A program made the translations under genes and the position numbers. Below are positions 52,407 to 62,319 of a stretch of 64,000 nucleotides of DNA, piece by piece. Positions within the stretch are counted from its first letter, which is position 1. The number at the start of each line of letters is the position of its first letter. The stretch is taken from NCBI RefSeq assembly GCF_019393635.1, contig NC_057862.1, positions 416,499,669 through 416,563,668 of the forward strand, written 5' to 3'. Below the pieces are notes generated by a model. That model saw only the letters and a list, made by a program, of their open reading frames with translations, did no database searches and was not told where the DNA came from. The stretch is from Dromiciops gliroides (lineage: Eukaryota; Chordata; Mammalia; Microbiotheria; Microbiotheriidae).

Positions 52407-53721
52407 CATGCAAATTAAATTCTTACTGGAAGACTTTTACAGAGCCATGTCTTTCACCGCACCTGAAAGTTGAGAAGATATACTTGGACGCATCTGAGCC
52501 TTTTCTTTTCCAAGGAAGAAAAATCATATTGTTTGTAAAAATAGTCATTTCATTTATTAATGTTAAGAATTATTAAGTTGATAGTTCTTAGAGAGACCAA
52601 AATGAAGGAAATAGCAAGGGTTGGAGGGGGTGGGACAGGACACAAGATACTTAAGGAATAGTGCTAGATATTGGCTAACTGGTTGAAAAATTACATGTCC
52701 AGCTAATAACGTACCTTCTGTTTTATTCCTTCTCCTCTTCACTATCATTTAGCTATGGCAAACTTTAAGTTTGACTGGTAGGTAGTAAGTTTTGATTTCC
52801 TCCAAGTAGTAAAATGAAGACTTTCAACCCATTTATTTTACTTCAGTTCTGTTATAAAACAAATGATTTTCAATTTTGTATGATTCACTGGCCTACTTAA
52901 ATTATTGAAATTTATAATTTTGTTCTAATGAGTAGGCTTTCACCTCATAAAATTATACTTTAATCTGGTTTATTGATCCCATTATTTCCTTATTAATTAG
53001 GCTTTAGGGATATTGGCATTAATATGCATATACAAAACAGTTTAATGGTCTTTAACTGACTTCTTTTTCTGGTAGTAGATTTTTGTGAACACTAACTTCA
53101 CTCTTTGTGAAGAAGAGGTATAACTAATAACTTAGACATCATTCATTTTTAATTGATGTCTAGTACACTGGGAAAACTGGATTGACCTAAAGTTGTCTCC
53201 AGACTGTTTTTAAAAGGAATGTATTTGGTCCTAAAGTGAAGATTTCTCTGAATGCAAAAGCTACAGCTTCCAAATAACCCTTTGTATCACTCAGGTCTGT
53301 GATCTCATGTGTGGGGCTCCATGCATTTATATATCACAGAGTAACTCCAACAGGGGAAACAAAGAAATATTGCTGAAATTGCAAAGGTTGACTGATTTTA
53401 GCCCTTAGGAAGTTTACATTTCACAGAAACCAGGAATGTCAGAATTTTCTTGACCAGTTGTCAAGATTGAAGTTATCAAGATTACGTATTTTGTTGAAAG
53501 CACATGTAGAACTCATACTTAGGATGCACATACATCACAGCCTTTCTTTTCAAGCTTTACAATTTCCATTAATTGGAATTACCAAATTTTCTTGCTTAAA
53601 TGTCTTTGTATTCATTAATATGTCCTTATTTGAACATTTAGGGGGATAATAGATTTTTTTAAATTGAAGACATTTAAAATTATAAGGTAGATGTGACAAC
53701 GAATGGTGCATTTAACTAGTA

Positions 53722-54015
53722 AGAATACGCTAGTAGTCCTAGATGGTATTTGAGCATTCTCCTTTTTGTTTAGCAAAAAGAAAGGGAAAAGGTCCCGTCT
53801 TCATGAAATTTGGTATGTATATACATACACACACACATATATACATATGCATTATAGATATTTGGTTTTGTATATACATGTGTGTATATACATACACACA
53901 TACATATATACATAATACACACACCAAATTTCATGAGGACGGGACTTTTTGCCTTTTTTTTTTCTAAACAAAAAGGAGAATGCTCAAATACCATCTAGGA
54001 CTACTAGTGTATTCT
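53722..54015. repeat. Long inverted repeat (93-bp arms, about 108-bp loop)
   Basis: Left arm 53722-53814 (agaatacgctagtagtccta ... catgaaatttggt) is the reverse complement of right arm 53923-54015 with about 92 % identity. The loop is CA/TA simple sequence. If the TDRD12 3' UTR runs to 55126, its RNA could fold here. No target-site duplication seen, so a MITE origin is only one possibility. Confidence 0.93.
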
Positions 54016-54112
54016 CTGTGTGTGTGTGTGTGTATGTATGTATATATTATATATAGATACATATATACGCAGTATATTATATATTATACATATACACACA
54101 TATATATGTACA
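54016..54112 (+). repeat. TG and TA simple sequence
   Basis: (TG)n then TA-rich repeats directly after the inverted repeat. Confidence 0.85.
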
Positions 54113-55125
54113 TTTGACAAAAATCAAACCTCTTCCATTCAACTATTCTGTGAAATGGAGTAAAATTAAACTTGGGTCTCAGTTTTCTCATCTGTAAAAT
54201 GGGCTACTTATGAAGAGAGAATCTCAGGGGGACAATCGCAGCACCATTTTAAGGGACTATTTCAAAGAGCAAAGTTAGGACATTTTCCTCTAGTGATGTT
54301 GTGTATTGGGGATGGAGCTGAGGGTCAGGGAGGCAGGTATATATAAAATTCAAAGTTAAGTTAGATTTTCTTTTTCAATGGTTGAATTTAAACTAAGTAA
54401 AAGGCATCAATACCATCATGTACTTCCTCCAGTGTCTCTAAGTACTTTTCTGACTTCAAAATAATTTATACATATACAACTTGTATTTTCACCCAGTTAC
54501 AATAAGAAGCCCATTACAACATAAGCCTTGTTTAGTGAATTCTCTTATTATGTACTCAGAGATAACCCAGTAGTCTATAGGATTTCTTTGCTTTCTGTCT
54601 TTAGTTTATCCCTTTTTGCTTGCCTGTTTTTGTTTTGTTCTTTTATGAAACCTTTTTTGTAGCCAATGATAGAATTCCCTAAAGGTGTTTAATTCTAAAA
54701 AATACAAAGCAAATGGCTAGTTTAAGTTATGGTGGCCTTTTGAAAAAATAATGTTAAGTTACTAGAATTTGTTTTGTTTTGTTTTAATTCAGACCTTTTT
54801 AAAGCCACCAAGTGGCTCATTAGGATTTTGAATTATATAATTTCATTTTAAAAGAACGGAATATGAAAGTGCCATTTTTGATTTAGAACATATACTTTTG
54901 ACAGATTTAAGACTTGTAAAATGTGATGTTAGAACTTTTTTATAATGAAAACAAGGCTGCTCCATTTCTGGTTCCACTATAAATATCTTCTTGGGAAAAG
55001 AATCCCACTAATCTCTTAGATGGTTTAATGTGATGAATAACATGCAGTTTTGTCTTATGGCTTCTTATGTCAGTTGCCTATGGTCTTAGTCACTTCATTG
55101 TAATGGAAAGTGGGAATATGCCATC

Positions 55126-55131
55126 AATAAA
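55126..55131 (+). promoter_or_regulatory. TDRD12: Candidate poly(A) signal of TDRD12
   Basis: AATAAA followed within 30 bases by T/G-rich sequence (tgtacttgttttc), the usual arrangement around a cleavage site. It lies about 1.3 kb from the convergent SLC7A9 stop codon. Confidence 0.55.
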
Positions 55132-55150
55132 ATGTACTTGTTTTCATACA

Positions 55151-56149
55151 TAAGTGGCCTCCTGGGTTTTTTTCCTTCTTTTTATATTATTTTTATTGAC
55201 TAATGACAAAGTGTAGTAGATAAAGAACAGGTCTCAGAGTAAGAGATATCTGCACTCAGGTCCCATCTGATTCTTATTGGCTGTGTCTCTGGGCAAATCA
55301 TTTAGCCACAGTGCCCCATGAAACTGGAGTTTGAGAACAGTTGCTGATTTGCTTTGGATTAGGAGTTGGCTTTAAGGGTATAACCCTAGGAAGAGGATGT
55401 GCGGTGAATGAGGGTAAGGGGTGGAGGGTGGAATAAAGTAAAATTTTATTCCTGGGAATTTTCTATTCTGTTTCAAATGCTAATGAAGGATATTTGGTCG
55501 CCCATGATAGCCATTGACTTGAGACTACAGGTCAGTATATCACATTGATGTGATCTAAAAGACTGGCAACCAATGGCTTGTCAATGATGTTCACACAGAC
55601 CAAGATGGGATTAATTATCCAGATTAGTTACTATGTTAAACACAGATATAAATAATCCTTTATTGGTTTGATTCTGTTTGAAATAACTAAGCTATAAAAT
55701 TATTTCAAGGAAGCAGATGGTATAGCCATATTGGTTGGCTCTGGATCCAGAGGACTTCAGTTCACATACTGGCTTTGCCACTTAATACTGAATCAAACTT
55801 TTTCTGGGCCTCAGTTCCTTCATTTGTAAAATAATGGGTTTGGACTTGACCTCTACATCATATTAGCTAAACCATTTCAGCTAAATTTCAGTAAATTTCT
55901 GAAATATTTGTGCAGTTATAAGTAGACTTCTGAAAAAAGTTTCAAAGGTAAATGAATTAAAGCATAAAATTCTATGTTTAACAAGTATCTTTATGAAGAG
56001 GAAAATCTTAGGTGCTAAAGAAAAGAAAATTTAGTTAAATAAAATACAAAAAGAATTTGACCTTTGAGTTTAAGGAACTTTACTGACAATTATTTTAAAT
56101 AAATGTAGAGTTATCTTTGTTAAATAAGTCACCATCACAACTGTGGTAT
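55151..56149. other. Region between the two convergent 3' ends
   Basis: Contains two MIR-like sense SINE remnants (55200-55320, tcttattggctgtgtctctg; 55700-55870, gtaaaataatgggtttggac). No gene seen. Confidence 0.5.
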
Positions 56150-56155
56150 TTTATT
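56150..56155 (-). promoter_or_regulatory. SLC7A9: Candidate poly(A) signal of SLC7A9
   Basis: AATAAA on the - strand about 255 nt beyond the SLC7A9 stop codon, with no closer canonical signal seen. This would put the two convergent 3' ends about 1 kb apart. Confidence 0.5.
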
Positions 56156-56409
56156 TACTATCCTAATTTTCAATAAGGCAGAGTAGCCTTCTTAACCTTG
56201 CTACTTTTAGCAAACCCCAATCACTTCTCCTAGCTATGAAATCTAGGCCAAGTGAAAATTGTATATCTCTTTAAAAATAAAAGATATTACAGATATTTAT
56301 AAAAATTCTCTTGGAAAAAACAAAAACATGCACATCAGGAATACATAATCACAGTTATCCCATACAAAAATACATCTATTCCTTGGCTTGATGTACTAAA
56401 AATCAAATG

Positions 56410-56474
56410 TTAGTTGGGATCTTCTTCTGGCGGGACAACTTCCATGAGCATCTGTACGTGCATGGTGACAGGTT
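56410..56474 (-). CDS. SLC7A9: SLC7A9 last coding exon (b(0,+)-type amino-acid transporter light chain)
   Basis: On the - strand, after a ttcag acceptor, the frame reads [20 protein letters not shown] then TAA, matching the C-terminus of human SLC7A9 ([20 protein letters not shown]). The first Lys codon is split with the previous exon, which lies beyond the window. SLC7A9 is a twelve-helix exchanger that pairs with SLC3A1 (rBAT) to take up cystine and dibasic amino acids in kidney and intestine; its defects cause cystinuria. This exon is the cytosolic tail carrying the conserved VVPPE segment. Its tail-to-tail position next to TDRD12 repeats the human gene order, which supports both calls. 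Confidence 0.95.
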
Positions 56475-56599
56475 CTGAAATCCCAAATTTGATATAATTA
56501 GAAATATGTATTATTAGTGGCATTTAATCATAAAGTCATTAAAAGTCAGTCATAAAGTTCGTTATTTTGATTAGAGATTTTTATTGTTCACTGCCTATA

Positions 56600-56755
56600 T
56601 AGGGTGTTTCAAAAGTCCTGGTATAAATTTGTGCAGATTTAAGCTTTCATAGCTGGAAAAGACAAAGTAAACAGAATCTTTAATAGCCTAAAACTGCAGA
56701 ATTTTAAGCTTTAATAGAGTAAAGCCTAGCTCTAAGACTTTTAGGACACACTGTA
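56600..56755. mobile_element. Mariner-type MITE with inverted ends
   Basis: Left end tagggtgtttcaaaagtcct and right end gacttttaggacacactgta are imperfect inverted repeats beginning and ending in TA, the Tc1/mariner target. About 155 bp, no coding capacity. In the last SLC7A9 intron. Confidence 0.75.
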
Positions 56756-56869
56756 TAATGTATTACCCCTTGATTTGCTATCCTCTCCATACACATTTCC
56801 ATAAGCCAGCACTGTCCCCTATTCACTATTCTCTGGAGAATAATGATTACTTGAGGCTATTAAGGTATT

Positions 56870-57935
56870 AGGAAATAAGAAGCCATTTCATAGAGTCTTG
56901 AATTGGAGGAGATCTGAGATCATCTAGTCCAACCTATACCTAAACATGAATTCCCTGTACAAGCTGCTCACAAGTCCTCCTGTCTTTGCTTGAAGACTTA
57001 CACTTCTATACAGCCTATTCCATGTTTGGATACCTCTAATTGTTAGGAAGTTTTTTCCTGACATTAACCCTAAATTTGTTGCTCTGCCCTCCAAGGTCAG
57101 GCAGAATTTCTGTAATCACTCTTTTGTGTTTCAGACCTTGCCTTCCCTGTGTGTCCTCCTGGCTCAATTTCCCTCTTTCCACTTCATCTCCTCCTCCTAA
57201 GATGTTATCTCCGGGCTCTTCACTGTCTTGTCTATCCTTATCTTTTCTAATTTTGTCTTTCTTAAAATATGATACCCAGAACTGAAAACAATACTCCGGA
57301 GGAGATCTAATCAAGGCAGAATATTCTTGAGACTGTACTTGTCAATACAATCTGATTTCATATAAGATTATTTTTATTTCCATATCAATTGCTAACTCAT
57401 ATTGAACTTGAGGTCCACTGAAAACCTCCAGATTTTTTTCAGATGAACTGTTTTCTGTATAGCCAGATATATTCTGTCTCCTATTTTATGGAAATTGGTT
57501 TTTTGACCCAAGTATATGACTTTGTATGCATCTCTGTTAAATGTCATCTTATTGATTCATTATGAATCCATAATTAATTATTAGTCCAATGTTCTAGACT
57601 ATTGGGAACTTTTTGGATTCTCATTCTTAACTTGTTAGCTATCTGTCTCAGCTTTGTTCCATCTGATAATTTGATAATTATGCCAACTGTACTTTCATCC
57701 AAGTCACTGGCAAAAATGTTACACAGTATAGTGAGGGCCAAGCAAGGATCTTTGCAGCATTCCACTAGATACTTTGCCTTTCCCCTATCCTATGGTCCCT
57801 CTTCTTCTCTAAGTGATTTTAGTAACATGGATATGTAAAATGCTCTTCTAGGGGGCCTGGTGACTTGAACTCATCCAAGGCAGCTAGGCACTATCTACCT
57901 ATGATCTTGGATTTCAGTTCCCTATTAGTTTTTGT
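56870..57935 (-). mobile_element. CR1/L3 LINE, antisense, RT end and 3' UTR
   Basis: The - strand encodes FASDLDESTVGIIIKLSDGTK (57690-57600 region), the decayed L3 RT motif around F-A-D-D-T-K-L, then RIQKVPNSLEHW. Downstream on the same strand come ttaggaagttttttcctgac and gatcatctagtccaacctat in reverse. The upstream part 57843-57935 (gggcctggtgacttgaactc) fits the region before the RT core, with an internal gap. Confidence 0.85.
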
Positions 57936-57970
57936 ATATCCTCTTGAATCCAGAAATTATTCTCTTTGCC

Positions 57971-58232
57971 AGAATGGATAGAATTTTTCAAATTAATAAA
58001 ACACTCAAAGGCAAGTTTTCCTACATGGTTGATTTATACTGGTATGATAGACATATCTACATCAACACAGAAAAATAATAAAAATTTTAAGGGTGAAATA
58101 CTTGCTAAGGAGTCAAATAGGACTTTGGTTTCTAGAACATAACTTAAAATATAGGGCTGACAGTCTCCTGGGCAAGGATTGAGGGCACTTAACAAGAAAG
58201 AAGGTTATTTGCCCAGTGTCTCGCAAAAAAGA
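57971..58232 (+). repeat. Local duplicate in SLC7A9 intron, copy 1
   Basis: gaatggatagaatttttcaa ... aggttatttgcccagtgtct, repeated at 59336-59602 in the same orientation at roughly 80 % identity. Family unknown. Confidence 0.85.
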
Positions 58233-58816
58233 ATACTACTTAAAAAAAAAAAGTTTAAAGGAAGTCACTGACCAACTGAGATTCTTGAAAAATCATATAT
58301 TAACATTTAGACGGTTTCCCTTTTCCCTTAAAACAATTTTCTGCTTGAGTCTTCTGCATTTCATTCTTGGTAGCTTCTCATTGTTCTCATTGTTGAGCTT
58401 ACATCTTACAGAATTTAGTCTCTAGGTTCCTACCGATTCTTTCTCTGAACTCTTTAAAATATGCTCTACAAAATCATAAGGAATGTCATTTTGTCCAGTT
58501 TTCTCTTCTCTGCCATGAATTCTAAGATAGACTGGTCAATTATTTCCAAGTTTTGCATCATTTCCTGGGGCATAGATCCAAGACATAAAAGGAGGACTTC
58601 CCAAGGTTTGTCAAAATAGATAACTTCTGATCATTGACATGGGCACTAATGATATGTCAGGAGCCTAGAAACTATCACTACAGGTTATGAAGTCATGAAT
58701 AAGAAACTAAAGACCATTAAGGAGTCAAGTTTTATTTTTATTTTCTTCACCACCTCCCCCCCCCCCAAGCCCCCAGTAAAGGCAGGGAATGCAGAAGAGA
58801 AAAAAAAATTATTTTT
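58233..58816 (-). other. SLC7A9 intron, nothing recognised
   Basis: No exon or named repeat; a C-homopolymer of 11-12 bases lies at about 58757. Confidence 0.45.
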
Positions 58817-59013
58817 AGAAGTGAACTACTTTGGGCGGCTAGGTGGCGCAGTGGATAGAGCACCGGCCCTGGAGTCAGGAGTACCTGGGTTCAAATCCGG
58901 CCTCAGACACTTAACACTTACTAGCTGTGTGACCCTGGGCAAGTCACTTAACCCCAATTGCCTCACTAAAAAAAAAAAAAAATTTAAATTAAAAAAAAGA
59001 AGTGAACTACTTT
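58817..59013 (+). mobile_element. Marsupial CORE-SINE with perfect 16-bp duplication
   Basis: SINE 58833-58997 between two copies of agaagtgaactacttt. Almost consensus, so comparatively young. Confidence 0.97.
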
Positions 59014-59335
59014 GTCCAAAAGTGAAATGTGCTCCTCTAGGGGGCAGTGGGTCCTCTCTCACTGAAGAACTAGATAAGGGGAAAAAAGATGACTGACTAC
59101 TTGTCAGTAGTGAGGAAATAAAAAACTGCAAAAAAAGATAGCCAGTGGATTAAATGCCCTTATGAGTTTCCTTCCAACACTTAGCTTCTGTGAGAGATTA
59201 GTACCTAATGGAGACATGGAATTATAAGGGGATGAAAAAACCAAAGGTCTGTGGGAAAATCAGGACACATCTGCATGAACAGCCCCATGATTTAAATACT
59301 GAATCATAAATCACAACAATTTCCTGAAATTTAAA

Positions 59336-59602
59336 GAATGGATAGAATCTTTCAAATTAATAAAAGACTAGAAGACAATTCTTCCTTACATAACTGATTT
59401 ATACTGGCATGACAGACATCTACATCAACAGAAAAATATTCAAAATGTAAAAACATTTCAAAGGTGAAGTACTTTATAAGGAGTCAAATACAAATAAGAG
59501 TTGCATTTCTGGAACATCGCTTAAAATATTGGGTTGACAGTCTCCTGGACAAGTATGGAGGGCATCTAACAGTCTAGAAGGTTATTTGCCTGGTGTCTTG
59601 AA
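59336..59602 (+). repeat. Local duplicate in SLC7A9 intron, copy 2
   Basis: gaatggatagaatctttcaa ... aggttatttgcctggtgtct, partner of 57971-58232. Confidence 0.85.
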
Positions 59603-59734
59603 AATCTAATCAAAAGGGTGTTCAAAAAGAGAAATCTGCCTATATCAAACTAGATATAGTACAATAGAGAAGCAGCAACAGTGAGAGAAAAGAGCAATTA
59701 AGACACAGGAGACAAAATCCATTAAAAAAAAGGG

Positions 59735-59878
59735 GGGGGCAGCTAGGTGGCGCAGTGGATAGAGCACCAGCCCTGGAGTCAGGAGTACCTGAGTTCAAAT
59801 CCAGCCTCAGACACATAACACTTACTAGCTGTGTGACCCTGGGCAAGTCACTTAACCCCAATTGCCTCACTTAAAAAA
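59735..59878 (+). mobile_element. Marsupial CORE-SINE, sense
   Basis: Near-consensus unit with caattgcctcactt tail, flanked by aaaatccatt and aaaatccaat. Confidence 0.96.
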
Positions 59879-59989
59879 AAAATCCAATAAAGAAGTCAGG
59901 AGAAAAATACATGGCTTCAAATGTCTATAGATGGCTATCAAAAGTTTAGACAACAAACTTGAGAAGTGAGATGCAAGGAATCATTAGGG

Positions 59990-60620
59990 ATATATGACAA
60001 AAGTCCATATAGTCAAAGCCATGGTTTTTCAGTAGTGATGCATAGCTGTGCAAGTTAGATTATGAGGACAGCTGAGTGCTACAGAATCAATACTTTTTTG
60101 TTTGTTTGTTTGTTTTTTGTTTTTTGCAGGGCAATGGGGGTTAAGTGACTTGCCCAGGGTCACACAGCTAGTAAGTGTCAAGTGTCTGAGGCCGGATTTG
60201 AACTCAGGTACTCCTGAATCCAGGGCCGGTGCTTTATCCACTGCATCACCTAGCCGCCCCAGCATCAATACTTTTGAATTGTGCTGGAGAAGACTTTTGG
60301 GAGTCCCTTGGACAGCAAGGAGATGAAATCAGTCAAGACTTAAAGAAATTAATTCAGACTGTTTACGGGAAGGTCAAATACTGAAGCTGAAATACTTTGG
60401 CCACATAATGAGAAGACAGGACCCATTGGAAAAGACCCTGGTATTGGGAAAGATTAAAGGCAAAAGGAAAAGGGGAGAGCAGAGGATGAGATGGACGGAT
60501 AGTGTTGTGGAAGCATTGGACAGGAGCTTGGACAGACTTCAGGAGATATTGGAGAACAGAAGGGCCTGGCATGCTATGGTCCATGGGATAATGAAGAGTT
60601 GGGCACAACAACAACAATAA
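59990..60620 (+). mobile_element. RTE (BovB-like) LINE 3' end, split by a SINE
   Basis: Before the SINE: aagtccatatagtcaaagcc, catggtttttcagtagtgat. After it the + strand reads WRRLLGVPWTARR and MRRQDPLEKTLVLGKIKGKR, RMRWTDSVVEA, ENRRAWHAMVHGIMKSW, the C-terminal end of the RTE/BovB reverse-transcriptase protein. 3' end agagttgggcacaac then CAA repeats. 5'-truncated and frame-broken. Confidence 0.9.
60087..60274 (-). mobile_element. Marsupial CORE-SINE inserted in the RTE LINE
   Basis: SINE at about 60101-60260 in reverse orientation, flanked on both sides by atcaatactttt, the target-site duplication made from RTE sequence. Confidence 0.95.
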
Positions 60621-60699
60621 ATGCAAGGAAGTAAAGTTAACCTCATATGTATGACAGATTTGGTGGGATGAAACCCATGACTAGAATACGGTTCTTCAT

Positions 60700-60870
60700 T
60701 GATACACTTTTTTTTTTTTTTTGGTGAGGCAATTGGGGTTAAGTGACTTGCCCAGGGTCACACAGCTAGTAAGTGTTAAGTGTCTGAGGCCGGATTTGAA
60801 CTCAGGTCCTCCTGAATCCAGGGCCAGTGCTCTATCCACTGCGCCATCTAGCTGCCCCTGATACACTTTT
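60700..60870 (-). mobile_element. Marsupial CORE-SINE, antisense, with target-site duplication
   Basis: SINE 60712-60858 between two copies of tgatacacttt. caattgcctcacc subgroup. Confidence 0.96.
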
Positions 60871-61209
60871 ATTATTACTATTATTATTAATGGATAAGTA
60901 AAGGGGGGTATGAATGGGTGGCATTGGATATTAAAATATAGATAAGCAGGTGATCCAGGATCCAGCATAGAAAAGTGTACAGAAAATCATTTGGATAAAG
61001 ATCACTATTTTGCTTCCCTACCACCATTTTTTCTACCTTCCCCCCCATTAAAAAAAAAGAAAACTCTTGTAAAAATATACATAGTGAAGCAAACACAAAC
61101 TCCCTCAGTGGCTATATCCCCAAAACATCTCATTCTTCACTCTGAGTCCCTCACCTCTCTGTCCGGAAGTGGGTAACTGACTTCATCTTCATTCACCTGG
61201 GATCTTCAT

Positions 61210-61395
61210 GGACCACAGATTTAGAACCAGAAGGGACCTTAGTGGTGGTCATCTTGTCAAGCCTCCTCATTTAACAAATGAGTAAAACTGAGGCCCAGAG
61301 AGGTTAAGTGACTTCCCCAAACTAAATAGGAGAGCCAGACTTTCTGATGCCAGACACGGGACTCTTTCCACTGAACCACACTGCCTCCCTTAGAG
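61210..61395 (-). mobile_element. MIR-like SINE, antisense
   Basis: accagaagggaccttagtgg, gaggcccagagaggttaagt, ctttccactgaaccacactg in family order. Confidence 0.8.
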
Positions 61396-61399
61396 GCAT

Positions 61400-61935
61400 A
61401 ACAGATTAGTGATGAAGGACTTTAGGTGGCCAGACATTTGTTAGAAAGCTCTCTGGAACAGACAGAGGAGCTGAGAACTACTCGACTGTCCTTAATGATA
61501 ATTGAGCCCTAGAAAAGTTGGAGCCAACAAGAGGAAATTCCATTTTTGACTGTTACTAACTGGAAAGAATCGGTTACAATGTGGAAAGGATAGGAACCTT
61601 GCAGGGAAGTGACCAGCTCCCTCCTAGAGAAGAAGAAAGTTAGGCATAGTCTGACATGCACCTTAGATTTGGGGTAAGGAGATTTCAAAGGGTTCTTAGG
61701 ATTTATCAACTAAAATTCTATAGGGAAAGTCAAACCAGGAGAGATGGGAAGATGGCACATAACTGAGGTTGATTGTGATTGTGGCATTGTCCTATAGAAA
61801 GAACGTCAATAGCATATAATAAGCCACAGCACGGGAGGAAAGCGAGACACTATAGAGACTTTATCTATAACCAGAAAAGGATTAAAAAAGGGGCTAAGAC
61901 CAGGAGCATACTATACTCCTAGGGATTTCTGAAAA
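61400..61935 (-). other. SLC7A9 intron, nothing recognised
   Basis: No exon, coding motif or named repeat seen. Confidence 0.45.
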
Positions 61936-62124
61936 CTCACAATACACTTTGAAATGCATTTTATTTTACTTTTTTAACAGGGCAATGAGGGTTAAGTGAC
62001 TTGCCCAGGGTCACACAGCTAGTGTCAAGTGTCTGAGGCTGGATTTGAACTCAGGTACTCCTGAATCCAAGGCCGGTGCTTTATCCACTGCGCCATCTAG
62101 CTGCCCCTCACAATACACTTTGAA
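61936..62124 (-). mobile_element. Marsupial CORE-SINE with perfect 18-bp duplication
   Basis: SINE 61954-62106 in reverse orientation between two copies of ctcacaatacactttgaa. Confidence 0.97.
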
Positions 62125-62319
62125 GTTTAATCTGCACGGGCAATCAGCAAGATTGGTAAATTTGTCAATTTCTGAAGAGTAAATGCTCACACTGAAAATT
62201 TAACAGCAGGCTCTCAAGGGGGTAAAAGCCTCAACTTCCACCCTTGGATAGGAACACTTCTTGGGGTGAATAGGATGATAATTGGTGACCTTTGGACTGA
62301 AAAGGATAGAACAAAAATG

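Larger units (their letters stand above)
52407..55150 (+). other. TDRD12: Probable TDRD12 3' UTR
   Basis: AT-rich sequence after the stop codon with no further exon. The first canonical AATAAA on this strand is at 55126, which would give a UTR of about 2.7 kb. It contains the long inverted repeat at 53722-54015 and TA/CA simple sequence. The extent is inferred only from the signal. A non-canonical ATTAAA at 52414, eight bases after the stop, is too close to be likely. Confidence 0.5.

Noticed and set aside
52414-52419. ATTAAA just after the TDRD12 stop as poly(A) signal
   Set aside because: Only eight bases from the stop and without a clear downstream T/G element; the canonical signal at 55126 is preferred.
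53739-53994. Overlapping ORFs with Cys/Val/Tyr and His/Thr repeats on both strands
   Set aside because: Produced by TA/CA simple sequence and the inverted repeat; no codon structure.
58695-59131. Long ORFs on both strands with a repeated protein phrase like [19 protein letters not shown], also seen near 23035, 37230, 40700, 44990, 48330, 59700, 60130 and 60800
   Set aside because: They are translations of the CORE-SINE, not a protein family. Every one coincides with a SINE copy.
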